A stretch of DNA of 64,000 nt from Tepidanaerobacter acetatoxydans Re1 (GTDB taxonomy: Bacteria > Bacillota > Thermosediminibacteria > Thermosediminibacterales > Tepidanaerobacteraceae), in the NCBI RefSeq assembly GCF_000328765.2, contig NC_019954.2, forward strand, positions 62,001 through 126,000, given 5' to 3'. The notes beneath the pieces are model-generated. The model ran no database searches and was not told the origin of the DNA. It worked only from the letters and a program-made list of their open reading frames with translations. Made by a program: the position numbers and the translations under genes. Shown here in pieces: positions 1 through 8,618 of the stretch (the stretch's first letter is position 1; each line of letters opens with the position of its first letter).

Positions 1-657
1 TTAAAATCAAATTATAAAAATCAAATTAGAATTATAAATGTGGTAAACAACTTAACTCCTACAATGGATTTACAAAATGTAGATTTAATTATACACACTA
101 CTTCAATTAACGTATTAGGTAAAAAATCAGTATTAATAAGTCCTTTTTATACTGAAGAAGATTCTCTGAATATTGATAATGCTATCAATGCAGTGCTTAT
201 TAAGAAAAGAAAAAAGCGAAACCAAGATTTACTTCTGACTTATTTTGATGAAAAATTATATTTTAAAAATAAAGGTATTAAAAATAAGGTTAACGCAATA
301 AAATTTCTCGGAAATCATCTTGAAAAAATGAATATCTGTGAAAAGGGCTTTACTGAATCGGTTTTAAGGCGTGAAGCAATTTCATCTACTTGCTTTTTAG
401 GAACATTTGCTGTCCCACACGCTATAGAACTAAATGCTAAATTTACCCAATTTTGTGTATTAATTGAAGAAGATGGTATAAAGTGGGATGATAATAACAT
501 CAATTGTGTTTTTATGATAGCAGTTAGCAAAGATGATCGAAAAGCTTTTATGGAAATTTATAGTGGCATCGTTCAAATTTTATGTGATAAAGAATCAATT
601 GATAAACTCATAAAAGCCCCCGATTTTTCGTCATTTATAAATCACTTTAATCGGTAG
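1..657 (+). CDS. BglG/LicR-type PTS antiterminator, C-terminal part (partial)
   Basis: The reading frame is open through the left edge with no stop, so this is the 3' part of a longer gene; a GTG at 40 is probably internal. The visible part starts in a PTS EIIB-like domain (segment NVDLIIHTTSI) and ends in an EIIA type-2 domain of about 110 residues, with the motif AVPHAIE around the phosphorylatable histidine. In this family, PTS-dependent phosphorylation of such domains and of upstream PRD domains controls antitermination or activation of sugar operons. The RNA-binding or HTH end, and hence the target, lies outside the window. The gene is very AT-rich and is followed by about 150 AT-rich bases without a clear terminator. 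Family assignment is fairly sure; the sugar is unknown. Confidence 0.7.
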   Translation, partial: LKSNYKNQIRIINVVNNLTPTMDLQNVDLIIHTTSINVLGKKSVLISPFYTEEDSLNIDNAINAVLIKKRKKRNQDLLLTYFDEKLYFKNKGIKNKVNAIKFLGNHLEKMNICEKGFTESVLRREAISSTCFLGTFAVPHAIELNAKFTQFCVLIEEDGIKWDDNNINCVFMIAVSKDDRKAFMEIYSGIVQILCDKESIDKLIKAPDFSSFINHFNR

Positions 658-812
658 TTTAAAAATTATTACAATCTAAATAAGCCAAGAAATTTTAATC
701 AAAAAAAATTTTCTTAAAATGAAAAAATTAATGGACTTGCACTTTTAATTTAGTGTATCATATATACTAAGCAGTTAATAATTATAAAGGGCAAAGAGAA
801 AGGGTAAAATTC

Positions 813-2105
813 ATGAATATACGTCTAGGCATCGTTGGACCGGAAGATTCTCTGATTTTATTGAGAAAAGTCTTGCATGAGTTTGACAGAGAGATTACTG
901 TGGTCGAAAAAATTTATAAAGATTTTGAAGACCTTAGAGATATTGCATCAGTAGCCCAAGATGTAGATATAATACTTTACAGCGGTCAGGCGCCTTACTT
1001 TTGGGTAAAATCCAATGTTGATATTGCTGTGCCTGGGGTTTATATCCCTAGAAACGGGACAAGCCTTTATAAGGTTCTTTTTGATATTTACAGAGATGGC
1101 AAAGATGTTTCCGCGTTAAGCTTCGATACTATAAGCCGTCGCGATATTGAGGAGACTTATATGGAACTGAATCTGCCGCTTACCGAGATATTCACAATGG
1201 ATTATGATAAATACCTTCCTTATGAAAAACTTGTAGATTATCACCAAAGCCTATGGGCTAAAGGCAAGACCCGTGCAGCAGTAACATGCCTTAATAAAAC
1301 ATATGAAGAATTAAAAAAGCTGGGCATCCCCGTTTACAGAATATACCCCACTGTTTCTAGTGTACGCCATGGCCTGGAAAGAGCGATGATGTACGGAGAA
1401 AGCATCAAACTTAAAGAAACGCAGATGGCGCTTATTTTGGTAAGGGTTGAGGACCTTGATGATATCTTGTATGAAAGTTCCAGCTATCAACTGCAAATAC
1501 AACTTCTGGAGCTTTATCAGGTAATTCTTGGCTATGGTGATGAAACCAGTGCTACCGTAACCAAGACAGGAGATACGGAATTTATGATAATAACAACTCG
1601 GGGATGTTTAGAGGAATCTACCGATATATTCATGGGCTCGCCGCTGCTTCATGCATTAAAAGCTAATACACATCTTAAGGTAACTGTGGGAATAGGCTTT
1701 GGGCGCACGGCAAAGATGGCTGAAACTAATGCTCGCCAGGCAGTCAGGCTGTCAAAGGAAAACGGCAGTGATTGCTGCTTTCTGGTTACCGAAGAAGGTA
1801 AGATTGTCGGGCCTATTCGAGAAAACAGATTAAATACTGAACCCCTTTCTGATTTAAACTTAGAAGAACTTGCAAAAAAATTAAATATGAATGTAGTCAA
1901 TCTTAATAAACTTAAAGCTTCCATGCGCCGTTTAGGAAAAAACGAGGTAACACCTAAAGAGTTGAGCACATGCATGAGCATCAGCCAGCGAAGTGCCCGG
2001 CGAATCCTTGCTCAATTGGAGGAAAAAGGAGCGGCTCGGATAGTGGGAATCCGAAGAATGTCGGGAAAAGGCAGACCAAGTCAAGTATACCAAGTCTTGA
2101 TATAA
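813..2105 (+). CDS. Transcriptional regulator with GGDEF/GTP-cyclohydrolase-III-like middle and C-terminal winged HTH
   Basis: This 430-residue protein has a start preceded by a purine-rich stretch (GAAAGGG). Residues 1-120 look like a periplasmic-binding or response-regulator-like alpha/beta domain (IRLGIVGPEDS, then VDIILYSGQAP). Residues about 200-330 resemble a degenerate nucleotide-cyclase fold, with TVGIGFGRTAKMAETNARQA, which recalls archaeal GTP cyclohydrolase III and GGDEF domains but has no intact GGDEF signature. The last about 80 residues form a helix-turn-helix region (TPKELSTCMSISQRSARRIL) plus wing. It sits just upstream of, and in line with, the AbgT/M20 operon, separated by a terminator, so it is the natural candidate regulator of that operon. 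The ligand is unknown. Confidence 0.6.
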   Translation: MNIRLGIVGPEDSLILLRKVLHEFDREITVVEKIYKDFEDLRDIASVAQDVDIILYSGQAPYFWVKSNVDIAVPGVYIPRNGTSLYKVLFDIYRDGKDVSALSFDTISRRDIEETYMELNLPLTEIFTMDYDKYLPYEKLVDYHQSLWAKGKTRAAVTCLNKTYEELKKLGIPVYRIYPTVSSVRHGLERAMMYGESIKLKETQMALILVRVEDLDDILYESSSYQLQIQLLELYQVILGYGDETSATVTKTGDTEFMIITTRGCLEESTDIFMGSPLLHALKANTHLKVTVGIGFGRTAKMAETNARQAVRLSKENGSDCCFLVTEEGKIVGPIRENRLNTEPLSDLNLEELAKKLNMNVVNLNKLKASMRRLGKNEVTPKELSTCMSISQRSARRILAQLEEKGAARIVGIRRMSGKGRPSQVYQVLI

Positions 2106-2121
2106 GAAATGAAGTATAATT

Positions 2122-2165
2122 AAAGGCTCGCAGAGTTATTTCCAAAGTGAGCCTTTATATTTTTA
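2122..2165 (+). terminator. Rho-independent terminator after the regulator gene
   Basis: AAAGGCTC at 2122-2129 pairs perfectly with GAGCCTTT at 2149-2156, followed by ATATTTTTATAT. It separates the regulator from the AbgT operon. Confidence 0.75.
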
Positions 2166-2327
2166 TATATTTCTTGATTATGCTGCATAAAACTTAGTGT
2201 ATAAAGCTATGATCAGCATAATAATATGTTTCATATAATAATCAAAAGCAGTATGCCGGTATTTATGACCGGTAATTTTTATGTATAAAATAACTTTTAC
2301 TGTAGAGTCATTTTTTGTATTCAACAA

Positions 2328-2341
2328 GTATACTGTATACA
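2328..2341 (+). promoter_or_regulatory. Candidate operator with two GTATAC copies upstream of the AbgT operon
   Basis: The sequence GTATACTGTATACA contains two abutting GTATAC hexamers and the 8-mer CTGTATAC that recurs three times before the glutamate mutase operon (60259-60431). It lies about 100 bp before the transporter start. Symmetric GT..AC half-sites are typical of GntR/FadR-type regulators, but which protein binds here is inference. The rest of 2166-2439 is AT-rich, with one small hairpin (CCGGT at 2256-2260, ACCGG at 2268-2272) followed by a short T run. Confidence 0.4.
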
Positions 2342-2439
2342 TTTTAAAGCAAGAAGGATTTTTTGAAAAAAAAAGAGAATTCATAATAAAATATATATGG
2401 TCATGTAACCAAAATTTGGCCAAAAAAGGAGGAGAGCAT

Positions 2440-3966
2440 ATGATTCAAAAGGAATTAAAATCAAAAGGAGGTTTCGAGAGGTTTTTAGACTGGGTTGAAC
2501 GTGTAGGGAATAAACTACCGCATCCGTTTTTCTTATTTGTCTACTTGACGATAGCTATAATGCTCTTATCTGCCATTTTGTCTATGCTGGGGATTTCAGC
2601 GATAAATCCCGGCAGCGGAGAAGAGGTGATGGTTAAGAACCTTTTAACGCGAGAAGGTGTAGAGTGGATGCTGGTAAATGCCCTCAAAAACTTTACCGGT
2701 TTTGCTCCCCTTGGGCTGGTGCTTTCTATGCAAATGGGCATCGGTCTTGCGGAACAGGCGGGCTTGCTGTCTGCCTTTATGAGAAAAACCATGTATGGTG
2801 CGCCTTTATGGGCTATTAGTTTAGCGGTAATGTTTGTAGGTATAAATGGAAACATTGCATCAGATGCTTCCATAGTCATTATACCGACACTTGCGGCAAG
2901 CATCTTTCTTTCGCTGGGCAAAAATCCGCTGGTAGGTCTTATGGCAGGATATGCTGCAGCCTGTGCCGGATTTTCTGCAAATCTTATAATAGCCGGAACT
3001 GATGCGCTACTTGCAGGCATAACTCAAGAAGCGGTAAAAATCATAGATCCAAGTATTCAGGTCAACCCCTCTATTAACTGGTACTTTATGTTTGCCTCAA
3101 CATTTATCTTCACTTTTGTTGGAGCATGGGTCACTGAAAAAATCATAGCACCGAGACTTGGAGAATACAAAGGCAAGATAAAGGTTACAGAAAACCAAGA
3201 CCTTACACCTATTGAAAATCTTGCCCTAAAAAATACGGGCAAAGCAGCCTTGGTATTTCTTGCAATCTTGGCTGTTGCAGTACTGCCTAAAAATGCCATT
3301 TTAAGGAATGCTGAAACCGGCGGCCTGATACCCTCGCCGTTTTTAAACGGTATTATTCCCATTCTGATGTTGTTTTTTATAACGATTGGTGCAGCATACG
3401 GGAAAACCGTCGGCACCATAAAAACTGCAGGCGATATACCAAAGCTTATGGCTGAAGCCGTAAAAACCATGTCTGGATATATAGTGCTGGTTTTCATCAT
3501 AGGCCAGTTTGTAGCCTACTTTAACTGGACTAATATAGGTGTCATAATAGCGGTAAAAGGCGCGGAATTTTTGCAAACTGTGGGATTTACCGGTTTGCCG
3601 CTAATCATAGGAATAATTTTACTTTCTACTATAGTAAACATATTTATCGGCAGCGGCTCCGCCAAGTGGTCTATACTTGCACCCATATTTGTACCAATGC
3701 TGATGCTGCTCGGCTATTCTCCGGCAATGACTCAGGTGATATACCGTATTGGAGATTCTTCCACCAACCCTATAACACCGCTTTTTCCATACTTCCCCAT
3801 AGCGTTGGGTCTTGCTCAATACTATGATGAAGATGCCGGAATGGGGACCTTGATGTCTTTGATGCTGCCATATGCATTGATTTTTTTGATAGTGTGGATA
3901 TTGCAGCTGATAGTGTGGATGGTCTTAGATTTACCATTAGGGCCGGGAGCAGGCATTTATATGTAA
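2440..3966 (+). CDS. AbgT-family transporter (p-aminobenzoyl-glutamate or related acyl amino acids)
   Basis: This 508-residue integral membrane protein is exactly the length of E. coli AbgT. The start is the ATG at 2440, because AAAGGAGGAG lies 7 bases before it; the in-frame ATG at 2281 has no ribosome site. The N-terminus (FLDWVERVGNKLPHPFFLF) and the segment IGDSSTNPITPLFPYFPI are typical of the family, and about 11-13 hydrophobic segments are visible. It is followed after 28 bases by two M20D peptidases, as in the abg operon, so the imported compound is probably cleaved in the cytoplasm. In an amino-acid fermenter the true substrate may be N-acyl or dipeptide-like amino acids rather than a folate breakdown product. 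Confidence 0.85.
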   Translation: MIQKELKSKGGFERFLDWVERVGNKLPHPFFLFVYLTIAIMLLSAILSMLGISAINPGSGEEVMVKNLLTREGVEWMLVNALKNFTGFAPLGLVLSMQMGIGLAEQAGLLSAFMRKTMYGAPLWAISLAVMFVGINGNIASDASIVIIPTLAASIFLSLGKNPLVGLMAGYAAACAGFSANLIIAGTDALLAGITQEAVKIIDPSIQVNPSINWYFMFASTFIFTFVGAWVTEKIIAPRLGEYKGKIKVTENQDLTPIENLALKNTGKAALVFLAILAVAVLPKNAILRNAETGGLIPSPFLNGIIPILMLFFITIGAAYGKTVGTIKTAGDIPKLMAEAVKTMSGYIVLVFIIGQFVAYFNWTNIGVIIAVKGAEFLQTVGFTGLPLIIGIILLSTIVNIFIGSGSAKWSILAPIFVPMLMLLGYSPAMTQVIYRIGDSSTNPITPLFPYFPIALGLAQYYDEDAGMGTLMSLMLPYALIFLIVWILQLIVWMVLDLPLGPGAGIYM

Positions 3967-3994
3967 ATCTTTTAAAAAGGAGTGCCGAACTCAT

Positions 3995-5182
3995 ATGAAA
4001 GAATTAGACAAACAAATATCCGAGGTTTTAGAACATATAATATCAATCAGAAGGTATATTCATCAAAATCCGGAGCTGGGCTATGAGGAAAAAGCCACCT
4101 CAAAACTGGTAGCACAAGAGCTAAAATCCTCAGGCCTTGCCGTGCAGGAAGGCGTAGGAGGATACGGTGTAGTTGGGATTTTAGAAGGCAATCATCCGGG
4201 AAAAACTCTGCTGCTTAGAGCCGACATGGATGCTCTCCCTATGGAGGAAGAAACCGGGCTTCCTTTTAGCTCAAAAATTCCAGGCATCATGCATGCCTGC
4301 GGCCATGATATCCATACAGCTATACTGCTGGGCGTGGCTAGAGTTTTGTCAAAATACAAAGATTTCATCGCGGGACAAATAAAGTTTGTGTTTCAGCCGG
4401 CAGAGGAATGCAGCCCACAGGGTGGAGCTCAGAAGATGATAAAAGAAGGCATACTCGAAAATCCGGATGTAGACTATGCCTTGGCACTGCATGTATGGCC
4501 ACAGCTTTATGTGGGTGAAATAGGCCTATGCTCCGGACCTTGTTCGGCTAAGTCGGATCGGTTCTTTTTAAAAGTAACGGGTAAATCCGGCCACGCATCA
4601 GCTCCCCATCAAGGAATAGATGCATTAGTAGCGGCGGCGGATATAATATCAAGCATGCAGACCATAGTATCAAGGCGAGTGGATCCCAGGGACAGCATAG
4701 TTATTTCCATAGGCAAAATCACAGGCGGTCAAAGATATAATGTTATATGTGATAAAGTGGAGATGGAAGGTACCGTAAGAATCATGACACCGGGATATGA
4801 AGATGAAATCAGAAAATATATGAATCAAGTTGGGCAAGGCATAGCTTACGCCCATGGTACTTCTTTTGAAATGAATTATTTAAAAGGATACCCTATGGTG
4901 ATAAATGATGATCGCCTTACACAAAGGGTAAAAGATATTCTGACTGAAAAAATAGGTGAAAATGCTGTAAAAAACATTTCACAAGACACTTCCGGTGAAG
5001 ATTTTTCCTTTATTTCCCAAAAAGTGCCGTCAGTGTATATGAAACTAGGCTCATCCCCAAAAGATGCCAAGGAAGTACTGCCTCTACATAATAGCCGCGT
5101 AATCTTTGATGAAGGCTGCATACCTTTTGGCATTAAGGCCTTGGTAGCATTAAGCTTAGAACTCTTGCATCAGGAGGAATAG
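3995..5182 (+). CDS. M20D-family amidohydrolase/aminoacylase
   Basis: This 395-residue metallopeptidase belongs to the HipO/IAA-amino-acid-hydrolase type. Metal-binding signatures are visible in order: IMHACGHDIHTA (about residue 95), FQPAEE, ALHVWP, and LPLHNSRV near the C-terminus. The ATG at 3995 follows AAAAAGGAG. The middle part (about 185-295) is the dimerisation lobe with GKSGHASAPHQG. The family hydrolyses N-acyl or aminoacyl amides, and position in the operon suggests it acts on what the AbgT transporter brings in. Only one base separates its stop from the next gene. Confidence 0.85.
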   Translation: MKELDKQISEVLEHIISIRRYIHQNPELGYEEKATSKLVAQELKSSGLAVQEGVGGYGVVGILEGNHPGKTLLLRADMDALPMEEETGLPFSSKIPGIMHACGHDIHTAILLGVARVLSKYKDFIAGQIKFVFQPAEECSPQGGAQKMIKEGILENPDVDYALALHVWPQLYVGEIGLCSGPCSAKSDRFFLKVTGKSGHASAPHQGIDALVAAADIISSMQTIVSRRVDPRDSIVISIGKITGGQRYNVICDKVEMEGTVRIMTPGYEDEIRKYMNQVGQGIAYAHGTSFEMNYLKGYPMVINDDRLTQRVKDILTEKIGENAVKNISQDTSGEDFSFISQKVPSVYMKLGSSPKDAKEVLPLHNSRVIFDEGCIPFGIKALVALSLELLHQEE

Positions 5183-5183
5183 C

Positions 5184-6473
5184 ATGGATGATATAAAAAC
5201 ATTGGCAAAGAGCATAGAACCAAAGTTAATTGCATATCGCCGAGATTTTCATAAATACCCTGAAGTGGGCTGGACGGAATTTCGCACAAGCAGTAAAATA
5301 GCAAAAATTCTGATGGACTTAGGTTATGAAGTGAAACTTGGCAGAAAAATTCTAAAGGAAGAAGCAATCATGGGCTTGCCCCCGCAGCAGGAAATACGAA
5401 ATGAAATAGAGCGGGCAGTAAAAGAAGGAGCAAGTCCTAAAATCATAGAGATGATGGAAAATCTGCCGGGAGTCGTTGGAATCCTTCATACCGATAAACC
5501 GGGTCCTACGGTAGCCTTTCGCTTTGATATGGATGCACTGAGTATTACAGAAGCCCAAGATGATGAGCACAGACCATCTAGGGAAAGCTTTGCTTCGATG
5601 CATGACGGCATAATGCACGCTTGCGGTCATGACGGTCATACAGCAGTGGGCCTGGGCTTGGCAGAAATGCTCATGAAAGTTAAAGATAAGTTATCAGGAA
5701 CCATAAAACTTATTTTCCAGCCATCAGAGGAAGGAGTAAGGGGTGCCAGAGCCATGGTGGAAGCAGGCGTTGTAGATGATGTGGATTACTTTTTTGCTTT
5801 TCATATAGGCTTTGGAGCCACTGATTCAGTAAGCCTTGTAGCTAAGACCACAGGTTTTTTAGCTACTTCAAAAATAGATATTGATTATATAGGTCAAACT
5901 GCTCATGCTGGTGCTTGCCCGCAAGAAGGGAAAAATGCTCTATTGGCAGCTGCTTCCGCAGCACTCAACCTGCACGCCATAGCACCTCACAGCGATGGAA
6001 TCACCCGTATAAACGTAGGAGTGTTGACGGCAGGTACATCTGCCAATATAATACCCGGAAGTGCCCATATGAAAATCGAAACAAGAGGCGAAACCACAGC
6101 CCTAAATGATTACATGCAGGAGAAGGCAAAAAGTATACTCGAGGCTTGTGCAAAGATGTACGGCCTTGGCTGCCATATTACAGATGCCGGTGCTGCACCA
6201 AGTGCCAAAGGCGATGAAGAACTTGCCCAAATAGTAAAACAGGTTGGCGAAAACTTAGGGCTTTCGAGAATAGAAAATGAAAGTTATTTTGGTGCCAGTG
6301 ATGATGCTACGTATTTCATGGAAAAGGTTCAGTCACAAGGCGGTAAAGCGCTTTATTTTCAAGTTAAAACTCCAATTGCCGCTAATCATCACAACAGCAG
6401 GTTTGACTTTGACGAATCATGTCTAGTGATAGCACTTCAAATATGCACATGCTTGGCTCTTAATTTATTATAA
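5184..6473 (+). CDS. AbgA-like M20D peptidase (aminobenzoyl-glutamate utilisation type)
   Basis: This 429-residue protein is close to AbgA in length. Unlike its upstream neighbour it has an insertion after the first strand-helix units (GLPPQQEIRNEIERAVKEG), a feature of the AbgA branch. Metal-site motifs: IMHACGHDGHTA, FQPSEEGVRGA, NHHNSRFDFDE. The ribosome site (AGGAGG) lies inside the last codons of the upstream peptidase gene, so the two are translationally linked. In E. coli, AbgA and AbgB form a heterodimer; two adjacent M20D genes here may do the same. The operon ends here; no strong terminator was seen. Confidence 0.85.
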   Translation: MDDIKTLAKSIEPKLIAYRRDFHKYPEVGWTEFRTSSKIAKILMDLGYEVKLGRKILKEEAIMGLPPQQEIRNEIERAVKEGASPKIIEMMENLPGVVGILHTDKPGPTVAFRFDMDALSITEAQDDEHRPSRESFASMHDGIMHACGHDGHTAVGLGLAEMLMKVKDKLSGTIKLIFQPSEEGVRGARAMVEAGVVDDVDYFFAFHIGFGATDSVSLVAKTTGFLATSKIDIDYIGQTAHAGACPQEGKNALLAAASAALNLHAIAPHSDGITRINVGVLTAGTSANIIPGSAHMKIETRGETTALNDYMQEKAKSILEACAKMYGLGCHITDAGAAPSAKGDEELAQIVKQVGENLGLSRIENESYFGASDDATYFMEKVQSQGGKALYFQVKTPIAANHHNSRFDFDESCLVIALQICTCLALNLL

Positions 6474-6500
6474 AAAATCCCCACACTACGTTATTCCGAG

Positions 6501-6640
6501 TAAACAAAGCAGTGCTTCTGTCATGCTAAACAAAACGAAGCAGTACACATGATGTTCTAAACAAAATTAAGTTGTGCTGCATTACCCTATATGAAAAAAG
6601 TAGTAACTCTATCATTGTTATGAATATATACCTAAACAAA
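6501..6640 (+). repeat. Four copies of TAAACAAA in decayed DNA
   Basis: TAAACAAA occurs at 6501, 6527, 6558 and 6633, three of them followed by a loosely similar block (AAGCAGTGC-like). The stretch 6474-6716 has no gene and borders the IS110 relic, so it may be remnant end sequence of that element. No function is assigned. Confidence 0.3.
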
Positions 6641-6716
6641 GACGCACTTAACTAAGGGTGGTTGATTAATCACCCTTCGACCAGCTCAAAGAGCAATGCC
6701 CAAAAAAAATTATATT

Positions 6717-7320
6717 TTAGGTAGCCACTGAAACGGGAAATGACACACTTAATTCTTGTAATTTTTTAAAGTAATAATTAGCTTTTTTCTCTTTATTGAA
6801 CTTTGTATAATAATCGCTACCTAGATCCTTAAAAGGAACATTATCTTTTAACATGTGGTATATTGCAATGAGCATGGAATGGGCTACGGCAGCAGTTGCT
6901 CTATCAGCTTACGGCTACTTACACCGGTTAAGCTGGAAGCGAAAGAACTTAGCTTTATATTAGCACCTTCTAAGGTTTTTTCTAGACGATTAAGTTCTCT
7001 TGAACGCTCTTCGATTAGATTTTTACGGCAGCGTACTATTTCACGAAGTTCGCGTTGTTCCTTATCAGGGATAAAACTACTCTTTAAAAGACTATGTTGT
7101 AAAAGATCTGCTATCCATTGAGCATCTTTGATATCAGTTTTACGCCCGGGGACAGTTTTCATGTGATGTGCATTAACAACCATCACATCAATGTTTGGTA
7201 ATTCCAGAATGTTATAGATAGGTTTCCAATAAGCTCCCGTACTTCTGCTTTTTTCCCGTTTCTAAAGCAGGCAACAATAAGTTTTTTGTGCACGTCAATC
7301 CCACAACAACGCTCATAAAC
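6717..7320 (-). pseudogene. IS110-family transposase remnant (internally deleted and frameshifted)
   Basis: Read on the minus strand, the N-terminus (ERCCGIDVHKK) is the DEDD-type start of IS110 transposases. A frameshift around 7190-7200 leads to VNAHHMKTVPGRKTDIKDAQW and the following helical part. After RKLIEQ the frame changes again and joins the extreme C-terminus ([17 protein letters not shown], ending FPVSVAT at a TAA complementary to 6717-6719). About half of the usual roughly 400 codons is missing. It is unlike the intact IS110 copy at 45.6 kb, so it is a different, dead element. Confidence 0.8.
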
Positions 7321-7580
7321 AGTTTGTATAATAATATTCCTTGCTATTGTTATTATGGCGTTACCCCTGTCTTAATAGCTACATTGCTATACGTCTTTCA
7401 AAGACAATTTGTGGTTCTGCAGCAGGAGTATTTTCAAATTCTGAGTCGATCTCATTGTGACAATGACACTCGAACTCATGCCATAACTAGTGTATAATCA
7501 AGGAATAGCAATTAATATTCGTTTATTGTGGCATTGATGTGACTTAAAGAGAAAGCAAGATTTGAAGTATTTTCAGCAAT

Positions 7581-7609
7581 TTGACAATAAATAAATATAG
7601 TAGTATAAT
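7581..7609 (+). promoter_or_regulatory. Consensus sigma-A promoter for the ROK-type regulator and operon
   Basis: TTGACA at 7581-7586, a 17-base spacer and TATAAT at 7604-7609 match the consensus exactly. It sits 59 bases upstream of the regulator start and may serve the whole 7.7-17.7 kb cluster, since no terminator with a T-run was seen before 17.7 kb. The rest of 7321-7667 is AT-rich and holds nothing else I recognise. Confidence 0.7.
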
Positions 7610-7667
7610 TATTTTAAATTATAAATACTTCTTACGAGCTTAATAATAAGCTATAGTTGGTGAATAA

Positions 7668-8582
7668 ATGCTAGATCAATTAAAAATAAAAAATTTAACA
7701 AATATTTTAGTTAATTTATTTTCTAAGCAGAGAGCAACCAAGACACAACTAGTTGAGCTGACTGGGCTGAGTAATTCGACAGTGTCTTCCTCGGTTAATA
7801 GTCTGCTCAAGCTTAAACTATTAGTTTGCAATGGTATGGAAGATTCAATTGGCGGTCGTCGCTCGGCAATCTATGAAATTAATAAGGATTATGGTCAGTT
7901 TCTAGGCGTAGATTTATTCAAAAACACAATTCGCGTTGTTATTACTGATTGCAAAAGTAATAAGCTTAATAGCTTTACTTATTATTTAAATAAAGAGGTT
8001 CCCGTAATTGATCAACTTATACAACAGTTGCAGAAGGCTGCTGAAAGTTGCATAAATTTGCTTGGCATTGGCATAGGTCTTTTGGCTGAAATCAAACATG
8101 ATGAGCAAATTGTTAAAAGTTGTACATTTTATGATTGGCATAGTGTGAATTTAAAGGAAATTATCGAACGCCAGTTCATGGTATTTACATATATCGATCA
8201 CAGAGCTAATGGCATAGCCGCCCGTGAAAACCTTATGGGACATGGTAAGCACTTAAATAATATTCTATGTTTACATGAATCTGCAATAGATAAAGCTGTT
8301 CTTATCCTTTCAGGTAAAATCTGTCGTGGTGAGCTAAACTGTAATGGAACTATAGACTCCAGATTTTTGTTAAAGAATCTAAGTACTATTAAACGCTTTG
8401 TAGACGTATCCCATATCTTAATTGGATATTGTACAGAAGCGCTTGAAATAGAAACAAGGCAACTGGTGCGATCACTAGGAAATCAGATAATCTGCTATCC
8501 AGAAGCAGAGAACTGTATTGAACTAGGCATGGCTACAGTTGCTGAAATTGAATGGTTTGAATCTATCTATTTCATGCTCTGA
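7668..8582 (+). CDS. ROK/NagC-type transcriptional regulator with degenerate sugar-binding half
   Basis: This 304-residue protein has an N-terminal winged HTH (residues about 10-75, ATKTQLVELTGLSNSTVSSSVN and a GGRRSAIYEI wing), followed by a ROK-like ASKHA fold (LGVDLFKNTIRVVITD; ILCLHESAIDKAVLILSGK). It is about 80-100 residues shorter than typical NagC/XylR proteins. The glycine-rich phosphate loop and the CxCGxxGCxE zinc motif are not present (only RGELNCNGTIDSR), so kinase activity is unlikely and the ligand pocket is altered. It starts the cluster, 36 bases before the permease, and probably controls it. Confidence 0.7.
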   Translation: MLDQLKIKNLTNILVNLFSKQRATKTQLVELTGLSNSTVSSSVNSLLKLKLLVCNGMEDSIGGRRSAIYEINKDYGQFLGVDLFKNTIRVVITDCKSNKLNSFTYYLNKEVPVIDQLIQQLQKAAESCINLLGIGIGLLAEIKHDEQIVKSCTFYDWHSVNLKEIIERQFMVFTYIDHRANGIAARENLMGHGKHLNNILCLHESAIDKAVLILSGKICRGELNCNGTIDSRFLLKNLSTIKRFVDVSHILIGYCTEALEIETRQLVRSLGNQIICYPEAENCIELGMATVAEIEWFESIYFML

Positions 8583-8618
8583 TGTAAATATTAAAACAAT
8601 ATTGTAAGGGGGATTATT

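Noticed and set aside
2281-2439. Upstream ATG giving a 53-residue longer AbgT protein
   Set aside because: No ribosome site there, composition is non-coding, and a strong site sits before ATG 2440.
7288-7497. Plus-strand frame over the IS110 relic end
   Set aside because: It is opposite to the transposase remnant and has no family resemblance or ribosome site.
7594-7606. ATAGTAGTATA shared between the ROK promoter and the XRE operator
   Set aside because: The string is low in complexity and overlaps a -10 box; the symmetric arms of the XRE site are missing.
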